Positions 46,579 to 54,680 of a stretch of DNA of 64,000 nt are shown in pieces (within the stretch, counting starts at the first letter, position 1; the number at the start of each line of letters is the position of its first letter). The stretch spans positions 310,001-374,000 of the forward strand of contig JAJDDB010000004.1 in assembly GCA_029260575.1 (NCBI GenBank). Direction: 5' to 3'. Origin of the DNA: Phycisphaerales bacterium (GTDB taxonomy: Bacteria; Planctomycetota; Phycisphaerae; Phycisphaerales; SM1A02). The notes under the pieces are model-generated. The model did not search any database. It worked only from the letters and a program-made list of their open reading frames with translations, and was not told where the DNA came from. The position numbers and the translations under genes were made by a program.

Positions 46579-46875
46579 ATGCAGGTTGAAAAGATTCACG
46601 ATGTCAAACGGCATGTGTCCAACGGCGATGCGCTGCACGGGCCGAAGCAGCCGCCACGCGTTGCGGTCATCAATCTCAAGGTCACTCGACTGATTGCGTT
46701 TGTGATTGTTTCGCTGTCGCTGCTGACTGCATCGGTCGTGTGTGTCGCAGCAATCTGGAATTATGTTGAAACAGATTACGCATGGCGGGCCCTGGGCAGC
46801 CTGGGTGTCGTTTCGGCTGCAGCTGCGATCTTCGTTTCCCTCAATGAAGGGTTCGGCCCGTTCGTGCGCGGGTGA
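46579..46875 (+). CDS. small membrane protein of unknown function
   Basis: 98 residues from the ATG at 46579. A cytoplasmic N-terminus of about 38 polar residues is followed by two hydrophobic segments (LIAFVIVSLSLLTASVVCVA and GSLGVVSAAAAIFVSLNEGF) ending in GPFVRG. It lies about 180 bases after the redoxin gene and before the DUF6504-like gene. Planctomycete conserved small protein in style; no known motif. The frame extends upstream to 46492 without a good start. Confidence 0.6.
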   Translation: MQVEKIHDVKRHVSNGDALHGPKQPPRVAVINLKVTRLIAFVIVSLSLLTASVVCVAAIWNYVETDYAWRALGSLGVVSAAAAIFVSLNEGFGPFVRG

Positions 46876-46952
46876 TCGCGCTACTGGCTGCAACCACATG
46901 TGCTTTGTTTGCGTAATCAACTGCGAGATGCGCCGCGCCGGAATGCATACAT

Positions 46953-47309
46953 ATGGATGGCACAGCAGCGAAAGATGAACAGTTCATCAGCGAAGCGATT
47001 GTGCCCGAAGCTGGTTCATTCGACACCGCTTTGATGGCTACAGGTTTGGCATCGCTGCCGGCGTCATTCACATGGCGCGGTCAGCGCTATGCGATCGTCG
47101 AGTGTCTGGAGCATCGCAAAGTCTCCCAACCGGAGGTGACCGGCGAGCGCTACCTTCGCAGGCAGGAATTCCGCGTGAAACTCGACACCGGCCAACATGC
47201 ATGGATTTACGTCTTGCGAAACGCCCCCGCCGGCGCGAGCCGCAGCGGAGCCAAACGGCGGTGGTTCCTGTACACCATGACGAACGCAGCCCCAGCACAC
47301 GAGACCTGA
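46953..47309 (+). CDS. small conserved protein, DUF6504-like
   Basis: 118 residues, soluble. The order FISEAIVPEAGSFDTALMAT, GLASLPASFTWRGQRYAIVE, GERYLRRQEFRVKLDTGQHA and RRWFLYTM matches, from memory, the DUF6504 family (SEPITPxxGSFDxxxMAxGxPxLPxxFxWRGxxYxVxxxLExWxxxGERYLRKHxY), proteins of unknown function sometimes encoded near DNA-polymerase-like genes. None is near here. It could not be checked against a database. Confidence 0.7.
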   Translation: MDGTAAKDEQFISEAIVPEAGSFDTALMATGLASLPASFTWRGQRYAIVECLEHRKVSQPEVTGERYLRRQEFRVKLDTGQHAWIYVLRNAPAGASRSGAKRRWFLYTMTNAAPAHET

Positions 47310-47363
47310 TCGAAACTGCCTTCGCGTTGTCCCGCATCCATCCCGAGAGTACGCTTACATCAG

Positions 47364-47876
47364 ATGAGTTCCATAGATGCTGTCGCTGACATGCCGATGA
47401 ACGAAAACGTGACCGCTGCACCGCCGATTGCAGCGCCGCAGGCACCATCTGTTGGTCGAACCGGCAGGCGACTGCTCGGGGCGATCGTCGCGCTCGGTTG
47501 CGCGGCGGTGTTGCTCTTGGCAGCATGGATGACGCCGTCTGAATCGGGTTTGGGAACACATCAACAACTCAACATGCCGCCGTGCGGCTGGGTTGCCGTA
47601 ATGGGCATGCCATGCCCGACATGCGGTATGACGACATCTTTCGCACATGCTGCTGATGGAAATCTTCTGAAATCACTACTGACGCAACCGCTGGGGTTCA
47701 TCCTTGCATTAAGTACAGCTATGGCACTGTTCCTGGGCGGGTATACCGCTGCGACCGGCTCGCGCGTTGCCATCGTGCTTGCCGGGTTCTGGACCCGGCG
47801 CACCACATGGTGGGTGATCGGCATCGCGCTGGCTGCGTGGGTCTACAAGATTTTTTCCTATAGAGGGCTGGTATGA
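47364..47876 (+). CDS. DUF2752-family membrane protein
   Basis: 170 residues, two or three membrane helices (LLGAIVALGCAAVLLLAAWM; PLGFILALSTAMALFLGGYT; WWVIGIALAAWVYKIFSYRG). The DUF2752 signature is seen: CGWVAVMGMPCPTCGMTTSF with AHAADGNLLKSLLTQPLGFI after it, that is, the CPxCGxTRA/S-type cysteine motif and the downstream hydrophobic stretch. Function unknown; small membrane proteins of this family occur widely. Its stop overlaps the next ATG (ATGA), so it is coupled to the lipoprotein gene. Confidence 0.85.
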   Translation: MSSIDAVADMPMNENVTAAPPIAAPQAPSVGRTGRRLLGAIVALGCAAVLLLAAWMTPSESGLGTHQQLNMPPCGWVAVMGMPCPTCGMTTSFAHAADGNLLKSLLTQPLGFILALSTAMALFLGGYTAATGSRVAIVLAGFWTRRTTWWVIGIALAAWVYKIFSYRGLV

Positions 47877-48556
47877 AACACCGCTCGACAGTCATATTCA
47901 TCGTCACGTTGATTGGGTGCGCTGCTGCGCTGACCGGCTGCGCGTTTACGAATCTGATCGGCGGGATGTCACAGAACTACGAGTACTCCAAGCTGATCGA
48001 AGTGCTGCCGAAGTATGACGGTCTTGAAAACCACACTGTCGCGGTAGTCGTCGCTGTCGACATGTCCGTGTTGTATGAATACCCGACGCTTGTTGCCAAG
48101 ATTTCTGATGGTATCGCGCGCCGTATAGCTCGTGATGTGCCCGGCAGCCGTGTGTTGCCATCGGGCACAGTCGTTGCGTGGCAGTATCGCACGCCGCAGT
48201 GGGAAGCCCTGCCGTACGGCGACATTGCGAGTCAGCTCAACGTCGATCGCGTGGTGTACATCGATCTGTACGAGTACCGCCTGAATCCGCCGGGCAACAG
48301 TTGGGAATGGGAAGGCTCAGCCGCAGCGAATATCGGCATCGTCGAGCGCGGCGGACTCGTAACCGATGTCTTTGCAGAAGAATTTCACGTGCTCGCGACA
48401 TTCCCGAATGAAAAGTACATCACTCGCGAAAATGCCGATCGCGCAACGATTGAATTCGGCCTGCTCAGTGAGTTGATCAAGCGCACCGCGTGGTTGTTCC
48501 ACACCCACGAGGAACCGAAGTACCCTGACAAGTACAAGCCCCAGCCGGAGTCATAA
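47873..48556 (+). CDS. lipoprotein of unknown function, first of a related pair
   Basis: 227 residues. Signal peptide with a lipobox (LTGC) at about residue 20-23 after the hydrophobic TVIFIVTLIGCAAA, so it should be lipid-anchored outside the inner membrane. The body begins NHTVAVVVAVDMSVLYEYPT and continues with VAKISDGIARRIARDVPGSR, GDIASQLNVDRVVYIDLYEY and ANIGIVERGG. The pattern of an N-terminal beta strand, helix, then a GDIASxLxVDxVVYIDLxxY segment occurs again in the next protein, so the two look like distant paralogs. No known family recognised. Stop and next start share one base (TAATG). Confidence 0.75.
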   Translation: MKHRSTVIFIVTLIGCAAALTGCAFTNLIGGMSQNYEYSKLIEVLPKYDGLENHTVAVVVAVDMSVLYEYPTLVAKISDGIARRIARDVPGSRVLPSGTVVAWQYRTPQWEALPYGDIASQLNVDRVVYIDLYEYRLNPPGNSWEWEGSAAANIGIVERGGLVTDVFAEEFHVLATFPNEKYITRENADRATIEFGLLSELIKRTAWLFHTHEEPKYPDKYKPQPES

Positions 48557-49251
48557 TGCGACACGAGCGTTCCCGATTCTCATTGTTCATCAGGCACTGG
48601 CTGTTTGCCGCGATGGCGTGCAGCCCGTTCCTGCTGTACGGCTGCAATTACGCTGGCCCGCTGTTGTATGCGGTGCAACCCGAGCCGACGCTCGACGCGC
48701 AGTTCACACTCGAAGATCGCACGACCGTTGTGTTCGTTGATGATCGAGATGGGCTTCTGAACCCCGCAACACTTGCTGATGTCATCGCAGATCGCGCGAG
48801 TGAAGAATTAATGATCAACGAGGTTGTCACCGAGACGATCCGTCCGCGCGATGCAATGGCTCTGGCTCGCTCGCGAGATCAACACACCAACCTGATGTCA
48901 ATCGACACGATTGGCGAAACCGTTGGCGCGGAACTGATCATCTACGTTGAGATTCGATCGTTTGCTGAATCACGCGATCAGTACACACCGCAACCGACCG
49001 GATCCGCGCGAATCAAAGTGCTCGATGTCGTCAACAATACACGCATTTTCCCAGCCGATGACAGCGACACCGGCGACTTCTACATTGTGCAGACCAATCT
49101 GGGTAACATCGATCGCGAACTTTATAAATCTGCATCGACACGGCGAAAGATCAGGGAAACGCTTGCCCTTGCGCTCGGCGATGATATTGCCAAGGTCTTC
49201 TACGAACACAAACCGTCGGATCTGCTCGGCGAGCGACTTGAGTCCAAATAA
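48556..49251 (+). CDS. lipoprotein of unknown function, second of the pair
   Basis: 231 residues. Signal peptide LFAAMACSPFLLYGCN has the lipobox LYGC. Body: TTVVFVDDRDGLLNPATLAD, VIADRASEELMINEVVTETI, DTIGETVGAELIIYVEIRSF and GSARIKVLDVVNNTRIFP, aligning by eye with the previous lipoprotein (strand VVxVxDxxxLLxxxTLxxxI; then ISDGIARRIA / IADRASEELM; then DIASQLNVDRVVYIDLYEYR / TIGETVGAELIIYVEIRSFA). The role is unknown; an outer-membrane assembly or surface function is possible. The end of the gene overlaps the downstream glycosyltransferase start by 14 bases. Confidence 0.75.
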   Translation: MRHERSRFSLFIRHWLFAAMACSPFLLYGCNYAGPLLYAVQPEPTLDAQFTLEDRTTVVFVDDRDGLLNPATLADVIADRASEELMINEVVTETIRPRDAMALARSRDQHTNLMSIDTIGETVGAELIIYVEIRSFAESRDQYTPQPTGSARIKVLDVVNNTRIFPADDSDTGDFYIVQTNLGNIDRELYKSASTRRKIRETLALALGDDIAKVFYEHKPSDLLGERLESK

Positions 49252-50482
49252 ACCAATACGCGTTCTGCACCTCGTCGATCCCGCATCTCCCGGCGGCGGT
49301 GCATGCACACTCCATCTGCTGGCGGAGGTGCTCCGGCGTCTGAATTCCATCGAGCATCATGTTCTGGTCATCGGCAATCGCCGACGTGCAGATCTTGTCA
49401 GGCGCTGCGGCGTGCGCGGTGCTGGCCAGATCAATCCGCCGCTCGGTGTGCCTGCACTTGCGCGGCCCCAACTGAAAATATGGCGCAGATTCACAGAGCA
49501 CTCTGCCGGCCGTTTCGATCTCGTGCATGCGTGGACGCTTGAAAGCGCGCTCCTGGCTGGGCATGTATTTCGCAATACGCCGATGGTTGCCACATGTTCC
49601 GTCGGCCCGACTGCTGGAACTTCGACGTCGCTGCTCAAGGCGCTTGCCCGCAAGCGACCGTTTCCCATTCTCACAAGCAGCCCCGGCGTGTTCGGCCGAT
49701 GTGCATCGCTCGGCTTCGATTCGGAAGTGTTGTCTGTACTGCCGCCGGCGGTCCATCCGCAATCTGTGGGCATGACACCGCGCGCCGAAGTGCGGCGTCG
49801 CTGGAATGTTGATGATGACACGTTCGTTGTCGGCCTGCTGTCCGATCCGTGGAGTTGGGCCGATGCACTCGGCGGAGCGGATATCTTGGCCCGCCTTGCG
49901 TCGGCCGGCCGGCGCATGCGTCTGCTTGTGCATCATCGCGCGCATCGTCGCGTCGCTGCTGAAAAATGGATCCGGTCACTTGGCTGGTCGGATTTCATTG
50001 ATACAGACAACAACATTGCCGAACCGTGGTCGATCGTCAACGGACTCGACGCAGCATTGTTCGTCGGAAGTGACATGAATGTCAACCGCCAGCCTCCGCA
50101 AGAATCAGCCGCATCAATGCCGGCAACGATGCCGCTGCTGTGGGCGATGGCTGCGGAAGTTCCCGTCATCGCTGAATCCAACGATGCAGTTCGTGATGTG
50201 ATTGAAGAAGGACGCAACGGTCTGCTCGTGAGCTCCGGCGATCGAGTCGCGGCATCCAATCGTCTGCTTCGTGTGCATGATGATCGGAGTTTGGCACATC
50301 GACTTGGCGGAGCGGGTCTGCAAACCGTGCATGATCGTTTTCATGTCAGTTCGTTTGCAGTTCGCCTCAAGGACACGTACGAGCATGTCCTGCAGGGGCT
50401 GCCCGCGCATGTGCTGGGTGTGGATCAACGACCGTGGGTTGTCCGCCATGTTCACCAAACCGAATCGTGGACCATACATTGA
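49238..50482 (+). CDS. GT4-family glycosyltransferase
   Basis: 414 residues from a TTG at 49238 that overlaps the lipoprotein gene. GT-B fold: N-terminal PIRVLHLVDPASPGGGACTL, middle FDLVHAWTLESALLAGHVF, PPAVHPQSVGMTPRAEVRRR-WNVDDDTFVVGLLSDPWSWA, and C-terminal WSIVNGLDAALFVGSDMNVN, PLLWAMAAEVPVIAESNDAV, RDVIEEGRNGLLVSSGDRVA. These are the acceptor-side and nucleotide-sugar-binding signatures of GT4 enzymes (the E-x7-E motif is partly changed: PLLWAMAAEVPVIAE). Cytoplasmic face. Donor sugar and acceptor unknown; glycan of the cell surface is likely by family. A longer upstream frame to 48947 lies within the lipoprotein gene and is rejected. Confidence 0.85.
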   Translation: MSPNKPIRVLHLVDPASPGGGACTLHLLAEVLRRLNSIEHHVLVIGNRRRADLVRRCGVRGAGQINPPLGVPALARPQLKIWRRFTEHSAGRFDLVHAWTLESALLAGHVFRNTPMVATCSVGPTAGTSTSLLKALARKRPFPILTSSPGVFGRCASLGFDSEVLSVLPPAVHPQSVGMTPRAEVRRRWNVDDDTFVVGLLSDPWSWADALGGADILARLASAGRRMRLLVHHRAHRRVAAEKWIRSLGWSDFIDTDNNIAEPWSIVNGLDAALFVGSDMNVNRQPPQESAASMPATMPLLWAMAAEVPVIAESNDAVRDVIEEGRNGLLVSSGDRVAASNRLLRVHDDRSLAHRLGGAGLQTVHDRFHVSSFAVRLKDTYEHVLQGLPAHVLGVDQRPWVVRHVHQTESWTIH

Positions 50483-50665
50483 AGACTGCGCAGGTTTGCA
50501 GGCTTGTCCATCTTCTCATCTTCGACGCTCGATTTGGGATTGCGCGGGGCAGTTCGCAAACTCATGCATCGCATTGGGCACGAAAGCTGGATTCAGCCCT
50601 ACAGTGCTGCACAATAATGATGTCGGGCGAATGATTCGCAGGCACATGCGAGGGCGAGATTTACC

Positions 50666-51550
50666 ATGCAGCAGCAAACCAAACCGGCACCGTACGTAGC
50701 GGCTGTGATCCTTCGACTGATCATGGCAGGTACGTTCGTGTTGTTGATCGCGCTGGCGATGACATCCGCAATCGAGATCAACGGCCGCCAGCAGTTGCTC
50801 CGAGTTTACGAAGGCCAGCTCGAAGATGCGATGCGCGAACTCGAAAGCGCATCAGCAATGCCCGCCGCACGCGCTCCGATGGAGCAGCGCGTCTACGACC
50901 TGCAGCTGCGCATCGATGGCATTCGTGAACGAATCGTTCGCGGTGATAATGAACTCAAAGCTGTTGTGTTGACAGGCGGAACCGCAACGCCGGAGGATCT
51001 TGCTGAAGCCGGTCCGCTCAGCGCCTCCGAATCTCTCGCGCGGCAGCTCAGTGAAGCGCAGCCCGATGAAGCAAGCTCGCCTTATTGGTTCACGCAGTTT
51101 CTCATTGCATGCGCGCTGTGGTTCGTGTCGTTATCCTCAGACCAATTACTCGCAATTGCGGTCATTGCCGCAGCAGTCCTCGGCGCGATGGTCGGCGGTC
51201 TGCGCCGCGAAGACCTGCGCTACCTGCGTCCGATGCTTGCAGGTCTGGCTGCAGGATTCATCACGTATCTAGCGATCCGCGGGTTGCGTGGCGTGTTCAT
51301 GACCGGAAGCGAAGGCCCCACGCCGGACTTCAACGCGTTCAGCGCAACACTCGCAGGACTGATCGCCGGTCTGTTCTTCGAGCGCATCTACGGCCTGTTC
51401 GGCCGTCGCGCATGGAAACAGCAACAGATCGCGCAGGCAGCAGTCGCCGAGCGCGAAACCCAGCGATCGCACCGCCCGGAATCACATAGCGATGTCGCGA
51501 GGACCGACACCCACACGCGCCCAACTGAACCCGCTTCCGAATCTCAATAG
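50666..51550 (+). CDS. membrane protein with coiled-coil region, unknown function
   Basis: 294 residues. One N-terminal membrane helix (VAAVILRLIMAGTFVLLIAL), a helical periplasmic or cytoplasmic segment of about 90 residues with heptad-like spacing (QQLLRVYEGQLEDAMRELES; EQRVYDLQLRIDGIRERIVR), then three further hydrophobic segments (FLIACALWFVSLSSDQLLAI, VIAAAVLGAMVGGLRRED, LAGLAAGFITYLAIRGLRGV, ATLAGLIAGLFFERIYGLFG). The C-terminal tail of about 50 residues is hydrophilic and His/Thr/Glu-rich. I recognise no family. It is about 180 bases after the glycosyltransferase. Confidence 0.7.
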   Translation: MQQQTKPAPYVAAVILRLIMAGTFVLLIALAMTSAIEINGRQQLLRVYEGQLEDAMRELESASAMPAARAPMEQRVYDLQLRIDGIRERIVRGDNELKAVVLTGGTATPEDLAEAGPLSASESLARQLSEAQPDEASSPYWFTQFLIACALWFVSLSSDQLLAIAVIAAAVLGAMVGGLRREDLRYLRPMLAGLAAGFITYLAIRGLRGVFMTGSEGPTPDFNAFSATLAGLIAGLFFERIYGLFGRRAWKQQQIAQAAVAERETQRSHRPESHSDVARTDTHTRPTEPASESQ

Positions 51551-51622
51551 ATGCTCACGCACACGGAACGAGTCGGTCGCTTCAGCGACCGGACACAGTC
51601 CAATACAGTTCGCGCGCACAGC

Positions 51623-52738
51623 TCATTGCTGATGCATCGGCTCCAAAAGTTCATGCGCCGCATCGTGATAAATCACCTGCAACAGATCATCCGGCAGCGC
51701 CTTGCCCGACAGTCGTGGTGATGCATCCTCGTCATAGGTTTCCGGATCAACCATGTGCAGATCCGGATCAACGATCGGCGAGGGTCCGTCGTACTCACGC
51801 TCCAACAGCGTGCGCATCGCCCAGAACCGACTGGCGTACAAATCAAACGCTTCATCTTCAGAATTGGCTTTGCGCATCATCTCGTGTTCATCTTCAGGTG
51901 ATGGTTCGAGATGTTCATCGGTGGTGACAATGTCAGTGCCGAAGAGAATCCGCCCTTTGAACTTCTGCATGAATTCCAGGAAATCGCGTCGACTGTGCTT
52001 GCTCAATTCGCGCACCATCCACTTGCACGCGCTTGTGTCAAGATGCAGATTCGGGTGCCGAACAAGCAAACCGGTCAGAAACTCCAGATCCTCCGGCCAG
52101 CCACCCATATGCGCAGCAAGCCACGGTTGCGTGAATCGATCAAGCAATTCTTCCAGCGACTCATATTGCTGGCGTTTCGTGCCATACACCGACGCATCTG
52201 CGTACTTGGTTGCGAACCAGGTATCGGGATCAGCCACATGCACCATCAGCATCATCCCCAGCGATGTCGCCAGTTCCATCGCAACGATCTTCTTCGGATT
52301 GTCCAGACGCATGAAGTTCGGATCGCCCAGCTCGGTGGCCACGTCAATCGAACGCGGCGCGACCCAGAACTTGCACACCCGCGAGCCGATCCCGTGAAAG
52401 GTTTCGATCGTCTTGAGGTATCCATCGCCGAACTCCGTAAGCTTGTCATCCGATCGCCAGTTGGGCACTGCAATGAAGCGGATTGCATCGCCCATGTGCT
52501 GCTGCACAGGCTCGACATTCGGCAGAGGCGTCATGCTATAGGTGAGCCCGATGCCGTATGCTTCGGCGGCGCGCTTGTAGACGCGCACTGCGTGGCGGCC
52601 GTTGACATGCGTATGAACGTCTATGATCGGCGTCTGTCGGGGCGTGAACGTCGCAGCCTCGGCAAGGTAATCCAGTCTCAGCAGATTGGCCGGATTGGTT
52701 CGAGCAGGTTTCTTTGGCGATGTGCGTGTCGAAGTCAT
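51623..52738 (-). CDS. amidohydrolase of the TIM-barrel type (metal-dependent hydrolase)
   Basis: 371 residues from the ATG at 52738; the frame extends to 53068 across the divergent glycosyltransferase and is not used there. Amidohydrolase-2 pattern: PIIDVHTHVNGRHAVRVYKR (HxH metal site near residue 40), GSRVCKFWVAPRS, LGMMLMVHVADPDTWFA (His), FTQPWLAAHMGGWPEDLEFL (His) and KGRILFGTDIVTTDEHLEPS (catalytic Asp). This is the metal-binding set of decarboxylase/lactonase-like amidohydrolases. Substrate unknown. Cytoplasmic, no signal peptide. Its ATG and that of the neighbouring glycosyltransferase lie back to back. Confidence 0.85.
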   Translation of the reverse strand: MTSTRTSPKKPARTNPANLLRLDYLAEAATFTPRQTPIIDVHTHVNGRHAVRVYKRAAEAYGIGLTYSMTPLPNVEPVQQHMGDAIRFIAVPNWRSDDKLTEFGDGYLKTIETFHGIGSRVCKFWVAPRSIDVATELGDPNFMRLDNPKKIVAMELATSLGMMLMVHVADPDTWFATKYADASVYGTKRQQYESLEELLDRFTQPWLAAHMGGWPEDLEFLTGLLVRHPNLHLDTSACKWMVRELSKHSRRDFLEFMQKFKGRILFGTDIVTTDEHLEPSPEDEHEMMRKANSEDEAFDLYASRFWAMRTLLEREYDGPSPIVDPDLHMVDPETYDEDASPRLSGKALPDDLLQVIYHDAAHELLEPMHQQ

Positions 52739-52757
52739 GGGGTCGATGATAGACGCA

Positions 52758-53864
52758 ATGTCACAACCGAGGGTACATCTCGCACACGACTGGCTCGTCG
52801 GCATGCGCGGCGGCGAACGCGTGCTCGATCGGCTCGCGCGAATGTACGGCCCGACCACGCTGTATACGCTTGTTGATGACGGCCGCCCGTTGAGCGATGC
52901 GATTTCTGCGTGCGTTGTGCAAACATCTCCGTTGCAGCGATTTCCGGGTGCTGCCCGACGAATGCGACGGTGGTATCTGCCGCTGATGCGCTGGGCCGTG
53001 GAGCGCATAGATGTGAAGGATTGCGATGTGCTTGTATCCACGAGCAGTGCCGTGATGAAGTCGATCAAAGCCCCGGCCGGCGTGCCGCATCTGTGTTATT
53101 GCCACAGTCCCGCGCGATACATCTGGGATCAGCAAAGCGATTACGATCATGGAAGCGGGGGAGTATTGCGCGGCGCTGGTTTGCGCATGTTGCGCAAGCG
53201 CTTTCAGGAATGGGATTGCAGAACAGCCGATCGTGTGACGCAATTCATTGCGAATTCCCAGCACACAGCAAGACGCATCCAGGAATGCTACAGCCGCGAA
53301 TCAATCGTGATCTACCCGCCCGTGCGAACCGAGTTCTTTACCGTTGATAAGACCATTCCGCGTGAGGAATTCTATCTGGTCGTGGCGGCACTGGAGCCGT
53401 ACAAACGAACCGATTTGGTCGTGGATGCAGCGAAGCGCAGCGGTTTCCGATTGAAAATCGTCGGCGGCGGATCGCAGGAATCCGCATTGCGTGAATCGGC
53501 GGCTGGCCACGCCAACATCGAATTGCTCGGCCGTGTGTATGACGAACAATTGCGCACGTTGTATCGCCAGGCTCGGGCGCTGATCTTCCCGCAGATGGAG
53601 GACTTCGGCATCATCGCTGTTGAAGCCCAGGCATGCGGATGTCCCGTGATTGCATACAACAAAGGGGGCGGGGCCGAGACCGTGACTGAACACACCGGAG
53701 TGCAGTTCGCAGAACAATCAGAAGGCGCAATTTGCGATGCCGTGCAGCAGTTCGAACGCCGGTCATTTGTTGCACAACACTGTCGTGACAATGCCGAGTG
53801 TTTCAGTGAGGCCGCGTTTGACAACTCAATCGCGAGACAAGTGAATCAGTTGCAATCGAAATGA
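52758..53864 (+). CDS. GT4-family glycosyltransferase (mannosyltransferase-like)
   Basis: 368 residues from the ATG at 52758, giving the usual family start SQPRVHLAHDWLVGMRGGER; in-frame starts at 52737 and 52746 are possible. Motifs: CDVLVSTSSAVMKSIKAPAG, VPHLCYCHSPARYIWDQQSD, FYLVVAALEPYKRTDLVVDA, LKIVGGGSQESALRESAAGH, IELLGRVYDEQLRTLYRQAR, ALIFPQMEDFGIIAVEAQAC, GCPVIAYNKGGGAETVTEH. The E-x7-E motif lies in EDFGIIAVE. Members of this subgroup (HDWLxxxxGxExVL start) act in lipopolysaccharide or capsule glycan assembly on the cytoplasmic membrane. Together with the other GT4 gene and the ArnT-like gene it hints at glycan synthesis in this area, though the genes are not in one operon. Confidence 0.9.
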   Translation: MSQPRVHLAHDWLVGMRGGERVLDRLARMYGPTTLYTLVDDGRPLSDAISACVVQTSPLQRFPGAARRMRRWYLPLMRWAVERIDVKDCDVLVSTSSAVMKSIKAPAGVPHLCYCHSPARYIWDQQSDYDHGSGGVLRGAGLRMLRKRFQEWDCRTADRVTQFIANSQHTARRIQECYSRESIVIYPPVRTEFFTVDKTIPREEFYLVVAALEPYKRTDLVVDAAKRSGFRLKIVGGGSQESALRESAAGHANIELLGRVYDEQLRTLYRQARALIFPQMEDFGIIAVEAQACGCPVIAYNKGGGAETVTEHTGVQFAEQSEGAICDAVQQFERRSFVAQHCRDNAECFSEAAFDNSIARQVNQLQSK

Positions 53865-53932
53865 ATCAAATTCTCGTCCCTGCGCAGGCAGAGACCCAGC
53901 CGCCGCGCAAACGGTTCGTGACTGTAGACTAG

Positions 53933-53970
53933 GTTCCCGCCGTAGTTCACCCGTCGGGGTGTGCGGGAAC
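53933..53970. terminator. strong hairpin, possible terminator of the glycosyltransferase gene
   Basis: GTTCCCGC (53933-53940) pairs perfectly with GCGGGAAC (53963-53970), with an inner CACCC/GGGGTG stem. No T-run follows on either strand, so termination would not be classical; it could also be an RNA processing site or a protein-binding repeat. It lies 70 bases after the glycosyltransferase stop. Confidence 0.4.
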
Positions 53971-54065
53971 GACGAAACGTACTGACAATCACCGCGCGAA
54001 CTAAGTTGCGAGCCACTACATCTCCGCGGCGATGGAAACGAATCCAAAAATCTGGAGACTGCACG

Positions 54066-54635
54066 ATGTCACATCTTGAAGATCTACTTTGTGAATATCT
54101 TATGTGGAAACGACATCTTGTTCTGCGCAACGAACGTGTTGGAAAACTCGATCATGGCGGGCACGCAGGCGAACTGGACATTGTCGCTTACTCTCCGCAG
54201 AGAAATTTGATCCTGCATGTCGAACCATCGCTTGATTCGGACAATTGGAAGAAACGTGAAGTTCGATACACGAAGAAGTTTGCAGCCGGAAGGAAACACA
54301 TTGCGTCACTGTTTCCCTGGCTTAATCCCGTGCCATCGATTCGGCAGGTGGGGATATTCCCCTCAGTAGCGAAGGACAAGAAGACCATGGCCGGCGGAGA
54401 GCTACTCACTGTCGATGAAGTGATCCATGAAATCAAAGAGCAGATCTGCAGCCAAGGCAAGGTAAGTACGGGGGCAATCTCTGAGCAATTTCCCCTACTT
54501 CGCACTATTCAGATGCCTGAATGTGGCTACTACCGCAAAAGGGACAACAGTCGTGCAGCGCTCATCACCTTTGGAGACGGCAGCGCAAAGCAGTACAAAG
54601 CGAGCCGCCATGTCCCCGCGGCGATTGACGTTTGA
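54066..54635 (+). CDS. protein of unknown function, possibly nuclease-like
   Basis: 189 residues from the ATG at 54066, soluble. The N-terminal half has the order LLCEYLMWKRHLVLRNERVG, GGHAGELDIVAYSPQRNLIL, HVEPSLDSDNWKKREVRYTK. An acidic pair in ELDIVAY and, one strand later, HVEPS, resembles the core of PD-(D/E)xK nuclease folds, but the last Lys is missing or displaced, so this is only a structural hint. The C-terminal half includes ELLTVDEVIHEIKEQICSQG and SEQFPLLRTIQMPECGY. It sits between a hairpin and a flavin-reductase gene, in a locus of isolated, unrelated genes. Confidence 0.55.
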   Translation: MSHLEDLLCEYLMWKRHLVLRNERVGKLDHGGHAGELDIVAYSPQRNLILHVEPSLDSDNWKKREVRYTKKFAAGRKHIASLFPWLNPVPSIRQVGIFPSVAKDKKTMAGGELLTVDEVIHEIKEQICSQGKVSTGAISEQFPLLRTIQMPECGYYRKRDNSRAALITFGDGSAKQYKASRHVPAAIDV

Positions 54636-54680
54636 AAATTTATAAATGCAACAACCGAGTTTCTTGCGATGGCGTGGCGA

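Noticed and set aside
48947-49237. Upstream extension of the glycosyltransferase frame
   Set aside because: It lies in the second lipoprotein gene in another frame and has no family similarity; the TTG at 49238 gives the normal start of a GT4 enzyme.
52741-53068. Upstream extension of the amidohydrolase frame
   Set aside because: It overlaps the glycosyltransferase gene on the other strand, which has clear family motifs from 52758 on.
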